Shown in pieces: positions 7,601 through 15,663 of a stretch of DNA of 28,511 nt (position 1 is its first letter; the number at the start of each line of letters is the position of its first letter). The position numbers and the translations under genes were made by a program. Under the pieces are notes generated by a model. That model did no database searches. It had not been told where the DNA came from and was given only the letters and a program-made list of their open reading frames with translations. Origin of the DNA: a virus. The stretch is from the IMG/VR virus record IMGVR_UViG_3300037245_000662, positions 1 to 28,511 of that record; one strand, written 5' to 3'.

Positions 7601-7935
7601 AAATCATAATTCAAAGAATTTAACACAACATCAAAGGCTTCCTGACTGATAAAGAACATCTGATTTGAATCTTTGTCGAGAGTAGCTTCGTCCAATAATG
7701 CGGCGTTGGTAAAGTCAACCACTCTCGCGTCCCTGGCGGTTGTACGCCGGACAATAATTGCGTCTCCATTATCCGGAACCGCATCCAATAGGACCGTAGC
7801 GTCGGTCGGCCAGGTAAAGGTAACCTCTTCGCCTTCGACAGTTACGGTCACATCGTCCTTTTTAATGTAAAGAAAGGGAACAGAATAAACATCTGTACTG
7901 CCGTCCCCCTCGTACTCTGTAAATGAATACGCCAT
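4612..7935 (-). CDS. Long tail fiber with T7 gp17-type anchor and giant heptad coiled coil
   Basis: A 1107-aa protein. Residues 1-115 match the T7 gp17 N-terminal anchor that docks on the tail (YSFTEYEGDGSTDVYSVPF, VVDFTNAALLDEATLDKDSNQ). Residues about 155-620 are dozens of seven-residue repeats of the AETAQGL type, a long parallel coiled coil, interrupted twice by a WAQExED...YSALHHSAKA segment. A beta-rich domain follows (about 680-800), then three His-rich repeats (about 840-960), and a C-terminal beta domain ending GDIVKVIGYAIHAKIIYVDPS. T7 gp17 has 553 residues, so this is about twice as long. The leader AAAAGGAGAATAAATA is the same as that of the preceding short fiber. The role is host recognition, as a trimer by family precedent. 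Confidence 0.93.
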   Translation of the reverse strand: MAYSFTEYEGDGSTDVYSVPFLYIKKDDVTVTVEGEEVTFTWPTDATVLLDAVPDNGDAIIVRRTTARDARVVDFTNAALLDEATLDKDSNQMFFISQEAFDVVLNSLNYDFDEGAYDANSKRIINLADAIDATDAVNLQSLVGTVSPFVDACETAQTAAEAAQAAAETAQGLAETAQGLSETAQAASETAQGLSEDAKDASVIAQGLAEDAQAAAENAETNALSSEQDAQTAQGLAETAQGLAESAQASAESAESGAEVAEANAVTAKNQAVAAAVASEIAQGLSEDAQAASETAQGLAETAQTAAETAQTNAETAETNAETAQGLAETAQTAAETAETNAETAQTAAETAETNAETAQAKAEDWAQEIEDTEVEAGQYSALHHSAKANAQRVLAETAKTNAETAETNAQSSEDDAETAQGLAEAAQAAAETAEQGAEDDVALTNADVVTTHADVVLTGIDVGLTGDDVAITNQDAIDTAADVVLTGVDAADADADRILAETARTGAETAETNAETAQGLSEDARDLSEAAVAGAETAQGLSEDARDASVVAKDLAVTAQGDAETAETNAQSSEDDAETAQGLAESAQASAETAQAKAEDWAQEAEDVEVETGEYSALHHSAKAAGIVAAAFGDADFVQFNTEYSDGQAEGKLQWNAEDGTLEYGLPGGSVNLQVGQEHVVKVRNITGSLIPDGTPIYFAGSSANRPLIAKADATEEAKHHVEGMTTEDIADNSNGYVTFHGLVRGIDTDHLTEGADVWLDPATPGTMTDTRPTAPDFIVMLGHCIVKHADTGMILVHTEPALKVMENEDVLFDADPDDNEILKWSEANSRFELYSLTDLIDGGDTTLHDHDGISENSAARHAESHDIVDHDTEATGTELNTLTGGGDTTLHDHAGISENSAARHAQSHNIASHSDVSDATGANLETLTGGGDTTLHDHAGISENSAARHAASHDIDSHTGGDLELDSLVMAGSIELEDGLTLADVTGSGLIIPVTVDTAGWVGSLMCLAADGHWDLADADALATSRMVGISLATGTGAKKILLKGFVRNDLWGFTAGDIVYNHVTPGGIGSTAPSGSGDIVKVIGYAIHAKIIYVDPSPDFAEVL
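5050..5412 (-). repeat. Three in-frame His-rich repeats in the long fiber
   Basis: Three copies of a 43-45-residue unit containing GGDTTLHDHxGISENSAARHA followed by SH(D/N)I, with diverged linkers. The DNA copies are strongly similar as well, for example the TCCACCACC and GCGGC(T/A)GAGTTCTC segments. HxH and H-x2-3-SH patterns recur at a fixed spacing, so a trimer would place rings of histidines along its axis. Metal binding is inferred by analogy with HxH motifs in other phage fibers and is not shown here. Confidence 0.85.
6869..6952 (-). repeat. Perfect 42-bp tandem duplication in coiled-coil region
   Basis: Bases 6869-6910 and 6911-6952 are identical. The unit encodes 14 residues, exactly two heptads of the AET-rich coiled coil, so the duplication lengthens the rod without changing its register. 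Perfect identity suggests a recent slippage or recombination event. The wider region 6110-7470 is made of degenerate versions of the same 21-bp heptad unit. Confidence 0.9.
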
Positions 7936-7949
7936 TATTTATTCTCCTT

Positions 7950-9080
7950 TTAATCAGTCATCCAAACTTTAAAGTATCGACAGTACGCGTTTCCTGCATC
8001 ACCATCATTCTTACGATGTTGCAAGTCAAATTCGTAAATAACACCAATCGTCAAACCCAAAGCGACAATACTTTCTGACCCGTTGAAGGCAGTATAGCTA
8101 TTATTGGCTGTGGTTTGGACAGCATATTGAGTCCCGTTTATCATGATTCTGGTAGCGGATGCCGTATCGTTTGTGCGATGCTGTTGGTTAGACCAGTTAA
8201 GAGTATCCTGCCCGTTGTATTGGAAGTGCATTCTATCTCCAATAGAAATCCAGGCTTCTGTACCTTCAATGTGTTCTATTAAATGTGCATCCCAATGATT
8301 AGCAATCCGAACCTCGTCCGTTGGTATTCCGGAGTCTTCAAGGTCCCCATTCTCATCCATCTGAAGCAAGTTACCGTCAACCGGAGTGACAACCAGATTG
8401 GCTTTATCGGACAAATCTGCCTGGGCTTTAGCACTATGATGAAGCGCTGAGTACTGACCTGGGTGGCCGGTGATTGCATCGTCCTCAGGATTCTCGGCCC
8501 ACTCTTCGGCCAATGATTCCCATCCCTCGGCGTTTCCTTCGGCGGTCTCGGCGTTTCCCTGAGCTGTTTCGGCTAAGCCTTGTGCATCTTCTGCTAAACC
8601 CTGAGCTGTCTCGGCGGCGGTTTGTGCAGTCTGAGCATCGGTCAGGTATGTACTGATCTGATCAATGCGTACTGCATCATCAGCATCCACACCAGGCGCA
8701 AGGCCGATGATCCGAGAACCATCAACATCATAAGCAATTTCGCCGGCGTCATAAGGGATACCGGCAATTGACAAGTCGAACGCTTCCTGAGCCAGAAAGA
8801 ATATCTGATTGGAATCCTTATCCAAAGTCTCTTCGTCCAAAAGTGAAGCTGAAGTGAAGTCAACCTCACGGGTTTCTCTGTCAGTCGTTCTCACAACTAT
8901 GACAACCGTCCCATTACCAGGTGCGACATCAGCTTCGACGGTGGCCGTGGTGGGCCAACTGAAGTCAACTGATTCACCATCGACGGTTAAGTCTACATCG
9001 GCTTTCTTGATATACGGGAAGGTGACAGTAAATATGACTGTTGAACCATCACCTTCATATTCATCCCATGAGTACGGCAT
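7950..9080 (-). CDS. Second, shorter tail fiber with T7 gp17-type anchor
   Basis: A 376-aa protein. Residues 1-115 are a clear paralog of the anchor in the next gene (MPYSWDEYEGDGST, REVDFTSASLLDEETLDKDSNQ). Residues about 147-190 hold a few AETAQGL heptads, followed by WAENPEDD and a YSALHHSAKA junction segment. A unique C-terminal domain runs from about 270 to the end (HIEGTEAWISIGDRMHFQYN to YCRYFKVWMTD), probably a small beta head that binds a receptor or caps the rod. The start has a strong AAAAGGAG site identical to that of the next fiber. The two fibers would compete for, or share, the tail attachment sites. Confidence 0.9.
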   Translation of the reverse strand: MPYSWDEYEGDGSTVIFTVTFPYIKKADVDLTVDGESVDFSWPTTATVEADVAPGNGTVVIVVRTTDRETREVDFTSASLLDEETLDKDSNQIFFLAQEAFDLSIAGIPYDAGEIAYDVDGSRIIGLAPGVDADDAVRIDQISTYLTDAQTAQTAAETAQGLAEDAQGLAETAQGNAETAEGNAEGWESLAEEWAENPEDDAITGHPGQYSALHHSAKAQADLSDKANLVVTPVDGNLLQMDENGDLEDSGIPTDEVRIANHWDAHLIEHIEGTEAWISIGDRMHFQYNGQDTLNWSNQQHRTNDTASATRIMINGTQYAVQTTANNSYTAFNGSESIVALGLTIGVIYEFDLQHRKNDGDAGNAYCRYFKVWMTD

Positions 9081-9083
9081 TAT

Positions 9084-12000
9084 TTATTCTCCTTTTATAT
9101 TGAACTGATGATAGAGTGCTTTGACTGCGTTGTTCTCGGCCGTCGCAAACACAATGTTGTAGGCATCTCGCTTTGCCCTTTCGATGATATCTTCTTGGAC
9201 TTCCGTACTGCCTGAGATGTAAATACCCCTGGCGGCTCCCCGCATATTATTCACAATGCCTTTCAGCATTTCAGCTTTGAGGGGATGCGATTGAATACTC
9301 TGATATTCCTGGGAGTTAATTACTTCTGCCAGGATTTCCCTTATGGGCATCTGAGCAACGATGTCATTCAGCTTGGCGTACTCTTCCGGCTCCAGTTGTA
9401 CACCACCAACCTTGTCAGAGATTTTCTTCATGTTCGCCTGTACGTTAGCCATTTCTACCATGACATCATCGTCCATCGATCGAACCTTAACCACATAACC
9501 AAGTCTCGGGTCACGTTGAATTTCATGACCATAAACATTATGACGCTTGGCTATCAGTCTTTTTGGATCAATCTTTTTCCAAAGGATATCTGATACCTTA
9601 TTCAACTCGCGGATGTGAGTGTCATTGAAGTTCTGCTGAAACCACTCGAAGCCGGTAGTCCCTGGAAAGAACTTCTCCAGTTGTTTGATCGCCTGCTTAG
9701 AAGGATTTGTCCGGTCTGCCTGCAGGATAAGGTTAAGTATATCGCCTACTCCTGTCATCCAGGTTTTGTTAAGCACCGGCTCAGACATCGTCAGTATTAG
9801 GTTTGTGAGCAAGTCCAGTTCCATATCCTTGGGTACATTTTCGTTATACTTATAGATGTCTTGCAGAAGCCCTATGTCAGCGGCCGCTCCTAAGAGCATG
9901 CCAAAAGGATCGAAGCGATCATACGAGTACCATTTGTCACCGTACCTGAAAGAATACGGTTGAATATCGGCTTGATTCCAGGCATCCTGCTGTCCTGGGG
10001 GAACTCTACCAACAATCAACTGCGCGTCATAGAGTTGCGCCGCGCCTAACATTATGGCACTTCCGGTTGTAATTCGACCAATGGCTTCGTATCTTTTGAC
10101 TCCACCGGCCGCCCAATCAGCCCAGAACTTATTACCTAAAAGACCCAAAGCGCTATGCTGTCCGGCGTACTTGGTGATGTTGACTGCAATCTTAAAGAAC
10201 GGGATTGCGCCAATCTTAACCACCATACCGTAATTGGTATTCAAAGCTTCGTTCATCTTTTTGGTGATAGTGCCAGTTCCAAAATCATCTTGGAAGGTTA
10301 GGTATCTCGCGCGGTTAAGTGCTTCATAATGAAGATCAGCAGGGACGTCTTCCATAACTGTTTTCGCCCACAGCTTAAAATCGTCACCCTTCTTACCAAG
10401 CTTGCGACCTTCTCTAAAAACAAGAGAGTTTAGCTCAGAGAAATATCCGATGTTCTTGAATATCTCATCGCCGGCGGTCAGGGCATGGAACGGTAACTGA
10501 ATGGTCCTGATAATAGGCATCGAAAGAATCTTAGGCAAATGAAGTGCTTCTGCCATTGCTTCCATACCACCACCAAGCTGACCTTCCAACTTAACCATCT
10601 GATCTAATTGACCTTCGCCAGTTGAAAAGGCTTTGAATACTCGGCCAAACTCCACGTTCTTCCAGTTGGCTTTAGTGGTGTCACTCGCCCATTTTGCTAA
10701 ACCTTTAATTTTAAAACACGTTGAAATGCCTGTGCCTATTCCTTTATAGAACTCCACCAGTTCAAGCATACGGCCCATGTCACCGCTAATGATTGCATCG
10801 GCGGTCACGGCGAAATGCCTAAGCATCCCATCATAGAGCTGAGTGGACATGTTGCCAATTAAATTGACAAGCTGAGTACCAGGATTCCAAAGTAAATTCG
10901 ACTGCATAAATTCAAGAGTGCCGGCCAACCATTTGTTTCTTCCGGTGTACCGAGCAATCTTAAGTTTGTCTCCATGTTTCTTGGCCTTGGCAAATGAGTT
11001 GACAATGTTCCGGACTTCATGCGCGCGGTCAGCCGCGATATCTGAGATAGCTTCTGTGGGAAGACTATCAAAATCAAAGCGAGTTGCCATCCAATCCAGA
11101 TTATACTGACCAAGTGTCCTGCCGATATCGGAACGAATCCCGAGAACGTGGGACTGCATCTCTTGGAGAACTTTGAGATGCTCGAGGACTTTAAGCTCAT
11201 CTGTGAAAGATGTGGCCGTCTTCGGGTCCACGATTTGCTTAGCCATAGCCCCGACTTCATCGGCGTACTGAACAAAGTACTGGTCGAAGGCTCGGACAAC
11301 TTCATCCATCTTACCAGTTGCGACGCCGAACTTCTCCATCTCGCTAAGCATCTGAATCTGCATGGTTTTCTCAGTCTTCTGAGCGGCTCTTGCAAATCCT
11401 TTTAGGACATTTTCGGAGCCTTTCTGAGTTTCTTTGCGAGATTTCCGGAAGGGTTTGCCCTGTTTGTCGTACCTAACTGGACCCCCTCTGGCGATATCGA
11501 TCATATCTTCGGAGTTTTGATAGACGTGTTTTGCCACCATAGCGGTATTTCCACCCGCTTCTTCCATTAATCGGGCTATTGAACCGGCCTGACTACCGAC
11601 TTCTACTGCTTCACCGGCAATATCGGCCTTGATATCTTTGAGTGCATCGAAGGCAGACGTGATATTTTTCAAGGTAACTTCCGGTCGGATAGCTTCTTCA
11701 GGGACAGCTCGGCCGGCTTCGATGGTTTCGTCCGGCACTCCGGCTTCTTGAAAGCGCTCGACGGTGGTTTTAACTTTCTTAGGCTTGGCTCTCTGTTCTT
11801 TGAGACTCATGAATAGTCCAAACTTTTCAGTCACTTCGTCAGCAACCTTCATGCTATCCATCATGCTCTTTTCCCAGATAAACTTCTTTAACAATTTGGA
11901 GCCAAACAGGATGCCGTCGATCGCCAGGCCAAGTCCTGCACCTTCCAGTACGTTCTTGAACCTTTCGATGTATTCCGGATTGTCAGGATTAGTCTGAAGG

Positions 12001-12785
12001 AACTCAAGAAATTCGGGCATGATTCCATGCTCTATAAAAAGGTCAGACGCTCGCCCACCATAAGGGTCAAACGTGGCGTCAGCGGCCGCTCCTGCGATCG
12101 TATCGCCCATGGTATACTCAATGAACTTCGCGGCCTTTGGGAACTGTCCTGCTATCCTGGGGAACTTACTGATAAGACCAGGAACCAACTTCATTACCTG
12201 GATCGTTTTGCGCGCAACACCAAAAGGTATTAAAAACTCCACACCCACCTCGACAATCTTTCCAACGGTGGATTCCGGATCATCAAACTTGGGCAACGTC
12301 TCGGGACCCCTGAGCTTGGTTTCCAGATACTTATGGGCTTTGGTTTTCAAGGCTTCGGGTAACCCTTCGCCCCGCAAGATACCTTCGAAGCTCATTGCGT
12401 GAGCGGCATCTCCCATGAACTGTCCAAAATTAATGACACCATTGATAGCCGCCTTTCCAATATCCTTAGCGGTCCACCATTTTGGTGATTTATTATAATC
12501 GATAAAAGTTTCAGTTTGATCTTCAGAGAACAGCCCCATATTGAGAAGAGTCTTTACACTCGAAGCTTTCATGGCCCTCGGGCCGTTCTTCTTCATATCC
12601 TTATATGCCACATACTGCTCGACCTGATCGGCCGTGACTGTGCCATAGTGGAGCATCTCTTTCACTTCCATGGGATCGTATGCGAGCAAGTTGTCGGGGC
12701 GGGTAGTTTCCTGGCTTTCTTCAAGGTCTACCTGTTCGTCCTCGACAAACCCCGCAGGGTTTTCTTGATCGAAGTCTTCTGCCAT
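9084..12785 (-). CDS. Large internal core/ejection protein (T7 gp16 position)
   Basis: A 1233-aa protein, close to T7 gp16 (about 1318 aa), and the last of the internal core genes. It is mostly helical. An acidic N-terminus leads to a segment NPGTQLVNLIGNMSTQ (near residue 640), typical of large phage ejection proteins. Weakly hydrophobic stretches occur around ITTGSAIMLGAAQLYDA. The lytic transglycosylase domain that begins T7 gp16 is not visible: no early Glu-Ser catalytic motif or SLT signature is present. Expected role: leaving the head early in infection and helping DNA cross the cell envelope. The final codons AAA GGA GAA double as the ribosome site of the next gene. It starts 3 bases after the gp15-like stop. 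Confidence 0.85.
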   Translation of the reverse strand: MAEDFDQENPAGFVEDEQVDLEESQETTRPDNLLAYDPMEVKEMLHYGTVTADQVEQYVAYKDMKKNGPRAMKASSVKTLLNMGLFSEDQTETFIDYNKSPKWWTAKDIGKAAINGVINFGQFMGDAAHAMSFEGILRGEGLPEALKTKAHKYLETKLRGPETLPKFDDPESTVGKIVEVGVEFLIPFGVARKTIQVMKLVPGLISKFPRIAGQFPKAAKFIEYTMGDTIAGAAADATFDPYGGRASDLFIEHGIMPEFLEFLQTNPDNPEYIERFKNVLEGAGLGLAIDGILFGSKLLKKFIWEKSMMDSMKVADEVTEKFGLFMSLKEQRAKPKKVKTTVERFQEAGVPDETIEAGRAVPEEAIRPEVTLKNITSAFDALKDIKADIAGEAVEVGSQAGSIARLMEEAGGNTAMVAKHVYQNSEDMIDIARGGPVRYDKQGKPFRKSRKETQKGSENVLKGFARAAQKTEKTMQIQMLSEMEKFGVATGKMDEVVRAFDQYFVQYADEVGAMAKQIVDPKTATSFTDELKVLEHLKVLQEMQSHVLGIRSDIGRTLGQYNLDWMATRFDFDSLPTEAISDIAADRAHEVRNIVNSFAKAKKHGDKLKIARYTGRNKWLAGTLEFMQSNLLWNPGTQLVNLIGNMSTQLYDGMLRHFAVTADAIISGDMGRMLELVEFYKGIGTGISTCFKIKGLAKWASDTTKANWKNVEFGRVFKAFSTGEGQLDQMVKLEGQLGGGMEAMAEALHLPKILSMPIIRTIQLPFHALTAGDEIFKNIGYFSELNSLVFREGRKLGKKGDDFKLWAKTVMEDVPADLHYEALNRARYLTFQDDFGTGTITKKMNEALNTNYGMVVKIGAIPFFKIAVNITKYAGQHSALGLLGNKFWADWAAGGVKRYEAIGRITTGSAIMLGAAQLYDAQLIVGRVPPGQQDAWNQADIQPYSFRYGDKWYSYDRFDPFGMLLGAAADIGLLQDIYKYNENVPKDMELDLLTNLILTMSEPVLNKTWMTGVGDILNLILQADRTNPSKQAIKQLEKFFPGTTGFEWFQQNFNDTHIRELNKVSDILWKKIDPKRLIAKRHNVYGHEIQRDPRLGYVVKVRSMDDDVMVEMANVQANMKKISDKVGGVQLEPEEYAKLNDIVAQMPIREILAEVINSQEYQSIQSHPLKAEMLKGIVNNMRGAARGIYISGSTEVQEDIIERAKRDAYNIVFATAENNAVKALYHQFNIKGE

Positions 12786-12788
12786 TTT

Positions 12789-14528
12789 TTAGTCTCCTGA
12801 TTCTTTTGCATCCTGTAAGATGGTTGTGTCCTCTTCGACATCGACAAGCCCATCCAACTGTGAGTTAAGGTTTTCAATGCGTTTCTCCTGAGGTTCAACT
12901 TTGGGAGCGCCAGGCATCCTTACACCATTGCCGGACTCCGCGACTACCTTAGGAACTCCGGCGGTCAGCGACTGTGGTACTATCTTAAAAGCCGCTTCAA
13001 CGGCCACCGCCATAATCTCGTCCACCTGGTCCTCATCCGGATACTTGCCTTTGTTCTGGGCCAACCATCCGCGCATGGCTTTAATCACTTGGGTATTGAA
13101 GGCTCGTTCCCGTTCATCGCCCTTGTCAAACATAGCCATATTGGTGTATGGATTTTTCTTGTTCACTATATTCTGTGACACCTTTCTCTGCTCGTCAAAG
13201 TGAAGCTCTCTCGGGCCTTTCTTATGTGCCTGAGTTTGTCTGCGCTTTTCAGTAGCGGCCATTGCCTTAAACACTTCTTCGTATGAAGAGCGAGTGAGGT
13301 CGAGCTTAAGTTCTGACAAATACTTATCGGTCAGCTTCTCGGGGTCCTGAATGGCAAAGGTTAGGGCCTGAATTTTGCGGTCTACATTATCTCGCTCAGC
13401 CCATATACCGTCAACTCCGTGTACATCCGCGAGTTCATCACGATGATGTGAGGACTCTGCGCGGGTAAACATTCCGGCGTCTTCGCCTTCATTGAGCATC
13501 TGGTAGGCCCCTTTAATCAATTCAACTCGCTGTGCTTCGGTAGCCTGAGGGTTACCAATGGCATCAATAATTTCAGTCATCTTCACATTAATAGCAACCT
13601 TGGCATCCTTTTTAGCTTTTTCTGCCTTACCCTCATTAGCTTTCTCGCGCCGGTTTAGCTCGGCTCTGGCAGACTCTCTGAACTGTCGGACCTTATTCGC
13701 GGCTACTGCGTTGTCAATCACTCGCAGACCGCCTGGACCTTTCAAGTCGGCAAAGTCCATCAGGTCTTCATTGGCACTATCAACCGCTCGGTTACCCATT
13801 AAGGTGACCATCTGCATGGTTGAAACTGATCTGTGGTGTCCCATTAGCGGGTCCTTGCCCATCTCTTGCTGTACGCTGAGGACTCCGCGGAGTGCCACAT
13901 CAAGTTGTTCAGGCTCCTCTTTAATGGTCTGAGTAATGGCAGACTCCATAAGGGACCTGGTCTTTGAAAGCTTGTCCATTTCGAACTCAGCGTTCTGCTT
14001 CTCAATGTGGCCCCTGCGGTATTCTTTCTGTAAACTGATTGCACCTGGGAGCGCTCCTCGAATGAAGGCGTCTGACCGACCACCAAAGAACTGCTTGATA
14101 GCCTGATCCTGCTGAGTGTCAAACTGCTGAAGAGTTGAGCCGGCGTTCTTCTGCGCGACTTCATTGAGTATCCCTTGCAACTGGAGATACCCTTCGCCTG
14201 CGCCGGTAATCTCTTCGTATCCTTCGATGAAAGCTTCGGTGGCATCTTCATTTAATTTGTCACCACGGCCGGCCGCTGTCTTACCCTCAGCCTTATGTCT
14301 CTTTTCATCAGCGGCTTTGGCTCGTTGCCATAGAGGGATAGTGTCTTCAATTAGACTGAGACCTTCGGCTAAAGCGTTAAGTGCGCCGCCTGCCTGGCTC
14401 TGCGGTCGGACGTCTGTTCTTACTTTTACCGGCCGAGCCTTGGGCTGAACCTGAGGACCGTATTCGAATACGTCCTGTTGCCTAATGGCCGACCGTTTGC
14501 TTGCTTTAATTCGTGCTTGTCGTGGCAT
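12789..14528 (-). CDS. Internal virion protein C (T7 gp15-like)
   Basis: A 579-aa protein between the gp14-like and gp16-like genes. It has a basic N-terminus (MPRQARIKASKRSAIRQQ), then ALNALAEGLSLIEDTIPLWQRAKAADEKR, helical throughout and rich in Glu, Lys and Ala. T7 gp15 is about 747 aa, so this is shorter, but the N-terminal arrangement and gene order agree. Known role: part of the inner core stack ejected with DNA to form the channel across the envelope. GAGGAG lies at ideal distance before the ATG. The assignment rests on context plus general resemblance. Confidence 0.8.
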   Translation of the reverse strand: MPRQARIKASKRSAIRQQDVFEYGPQVQPKARPVKVRTDVRPQSQAGGALNALAEGLSLIEDTIPLWQRAKAADEKRHKAEGKTAAGRGDKLNEDATEAFIEGYEEITGAGEGYLQLQGILNEVAQKNAGSTLQQFDTQQDQAIKQFFGGRSDAFIRGALPGAISLQKEYRRGHIEKQNAEFEMDKLSKTRSLMESAITQTIKEEPEQLDVALRGVLSVQQEMGKDPLMGHHRSVSTMQMVTLMGNRAVDSANEDLMDFADLKGPGGLRVIDNAVAANKVRQFRESARAELNRREKANEGKAEKAKKDAKVAINVKMTEIIDAIGNPQATEAQRVELIKGAYQMLNEGEDAGMFTRAESSHHRDELADVHGVDGIWAERDNVDRKIQALTFAIQDPEKLTDKYLSELKLDLTRSSYEEVFKAMAATEKRRQTQAHKKGPRELHFDEQRKVSQNIVNKKNPYTNMAMFDKGDERERAFNTQVIKAMRGWLAQNKGKYPDEDQVDEIMAVAVEAAFKIVPQSLTAGVPKVVAESGNGVRMPGAPKVEPQEKRIENLNSQLDGLVDVEEDTTILQDAKESGD

Positions 14529-14546
14529 TATATTCTCCTCGGAGTT

Positions 14547-15140
14547 TTATAGTGCGGGTATATGGGGTCTTGGGGTTGCAGTACTTGTGGTGGTTCCTGC
14601 CCCACTTCCACCGGCTCCACCACCGGCAAAGTAACCCTTAGCCCCTGCTAATCCAATGTTTAGACCCTGCATCCAGGTTGGAGTTGACAACGGGATACCG
14701 GCTTTCTGACTTGCGATGTCTCGTTTCGTAGTCGTTCTAACGCCCCTTTGCTGACGGGCAATTTGATCAGCGGTTGCGCGTAGGTTGTAATCAAGGATTC
14801 CCCTATCATACCCTTCGCCAATATGAGCGGCTGAGAGTTCTTTAATGGTGACATTGCCAAAGGCTCCTGATTCAGAAGCGGCAACTCGTATCTTCGCGCG
14901 CTCCCTGAGGGCCTGGCGAGTCCTTTCGAGTTTTGCTACTTCAGTCTTATCAGTTTCCTGGGCCAACTGCTCATCCAAAGCCGCCAACTGATTCTCTTCC
15001 GCTTCTCGAGCAAGCTTAGACTGTTCGTCTGCGGCATCTTGAGCGGCATCTCTTGCTTTTCCTTTCTGATGTTGATCGATAGCGGCTCCTGCGGCCATTA
15101 TAACCATCATCGCTATCGCGGGTGCAGCGGGTCCACACAT
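14547..15140 (-). CDS. Internal virion protein B (T7 gp14-like)
   Basis: A 197-aa protein; T7 gp14 has 196. It begins MCGPAAPAIAMMVIMAAGAAI, a hydrophobic N-terminal helix after MC as in T7 gp14. A long charged coiled-coil region follows (about residues 30-110), then a Gly/Ala-rich C-terminus (GLAGAKGYFAGGGAGGSGAG). Start 15140 has AAGGAG seven bases upstream; the longer upstream reading adds 18 residues with no ribosome site. Known role: an ejected protein that inserts in the outer membrane at the start of DNA delivery. It lies 1 base after the gp13-like stop. Confidence 0.88.
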   Translation of the reverse strand: MCGPAAPAIAMMVIMAAGAAIDQHQKGKARDAAQDAADEQSKLAREAEENQLAALDEQLAQETDKTEVAKLERTRQALRERAKIRVAASESGAFGNVTIKELSAAHIGEGYDRGILDYNLRATADQIARQQRGVRTTTKRDIASQKAGIPLSTPTWMQGLNIGLAGAKGYFAGGGAGGSGAGTTTSTATPRPHIPAL

Positions 15141-15141
15141 A

Positions 15142-15621
15142 TTAATTCTCCTTTTTCTCTTTATGAAATAGCTGAAAGAGTACCTGATTAACAATGATAC
15201 CCTTAAATTCGAAAGTGAAACCTAAATATTCAAGCCACCTCACATGAGATTTATTTCGCACATCAATGTAATTGCTGAGGACACCATACTTATCAAGCCA
15301 ATGATCCAGAATGATTTTGCTCAGCTTGTTAAACTCGTCCAGGCAGTTCATGAAGTCGGGTGTAAGCACCGCCCAGATAACCCCACCTTTCACTATTTGC
15401 GATTCGTGAACACCGAATACAGCAATGAGTCCCTGTGACTTGTCAAAGATAAGCCAGGAACGTCCTTCGCTTTCAACAGCTTCACACAAAGCTTCACCGG
15501 CAGACAACCCTGAGTAGGCCGTGAGTTCTGCGCGGTCTTCCTCTCGGATAAGGTTTTCTGCTATTGCATCTATCTGCCAATCAGGAAATAACTTGGCATC
15601 CATTGTTCTCCACATACCCAT
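15142..15621 (-). CDS. GNAT-like protein in internal virion protein A slot (T7 gp13-like)
   Basis: A 159-aa protein between tail tube B and the gp14-like gene, the position of T7 gp13. The C-terminal half (SNYIDVRNKSHVRWLEYLGFTF) is the typical end of a GNAT acetyltransferase fold and matches T7 gp13 (WNYVWVGNTSHIRFLKTIGA) in pattern. An acetyl-CoA loop of the Q/RxxGxG/A type is not clear, so enzymatic activity is doubtful. The family role in virion assembly is poorly defined. The start at 15621 has GGAGAG at good distance. A small hairpin (AACATT/AATGTT, 15639-15653) sits in the 42-nt gap before it. Confidence 0.8.
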   Translation of the reverse strand: MGMWRTMDAKLFPDWQIDAIAENLIREEDRAELTAYSGLSAGEALCEAVESEGRSWLIFDKSQGLIAVFGVHESQIVKGGVIWAVLTPDFMNCLDEFNKLSKIILDHWLDKYGVLSNYIDVRNKSHVRWLEYLGFTFEFKGIIVNQVLFQLFHKEKKEN

Positions 15622-15663
15622 TGGTCTCTCCTCTCGATAACATTTAGAATGTTAGTGTGCAGT

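Noticed and set aside
10859-11395. 178-aa alternate-frame ORF inside the large core protein
   Set aside because: Arg/Ser/Leu-rich shadow composition, lies fully within a well-supported gene, no start site.
13844-14251. 135-aa alternate-frame ORF inside the gp15-like gene
   Set aside because: Same shadow pattern as others; no motif or ribosome site.
15639-15653. AACATT/AATGTT hairpin before the gp13-like gene as terminator
   Set aside because: Only 6 AT-rich pairs and no U-tract; too weak to call.
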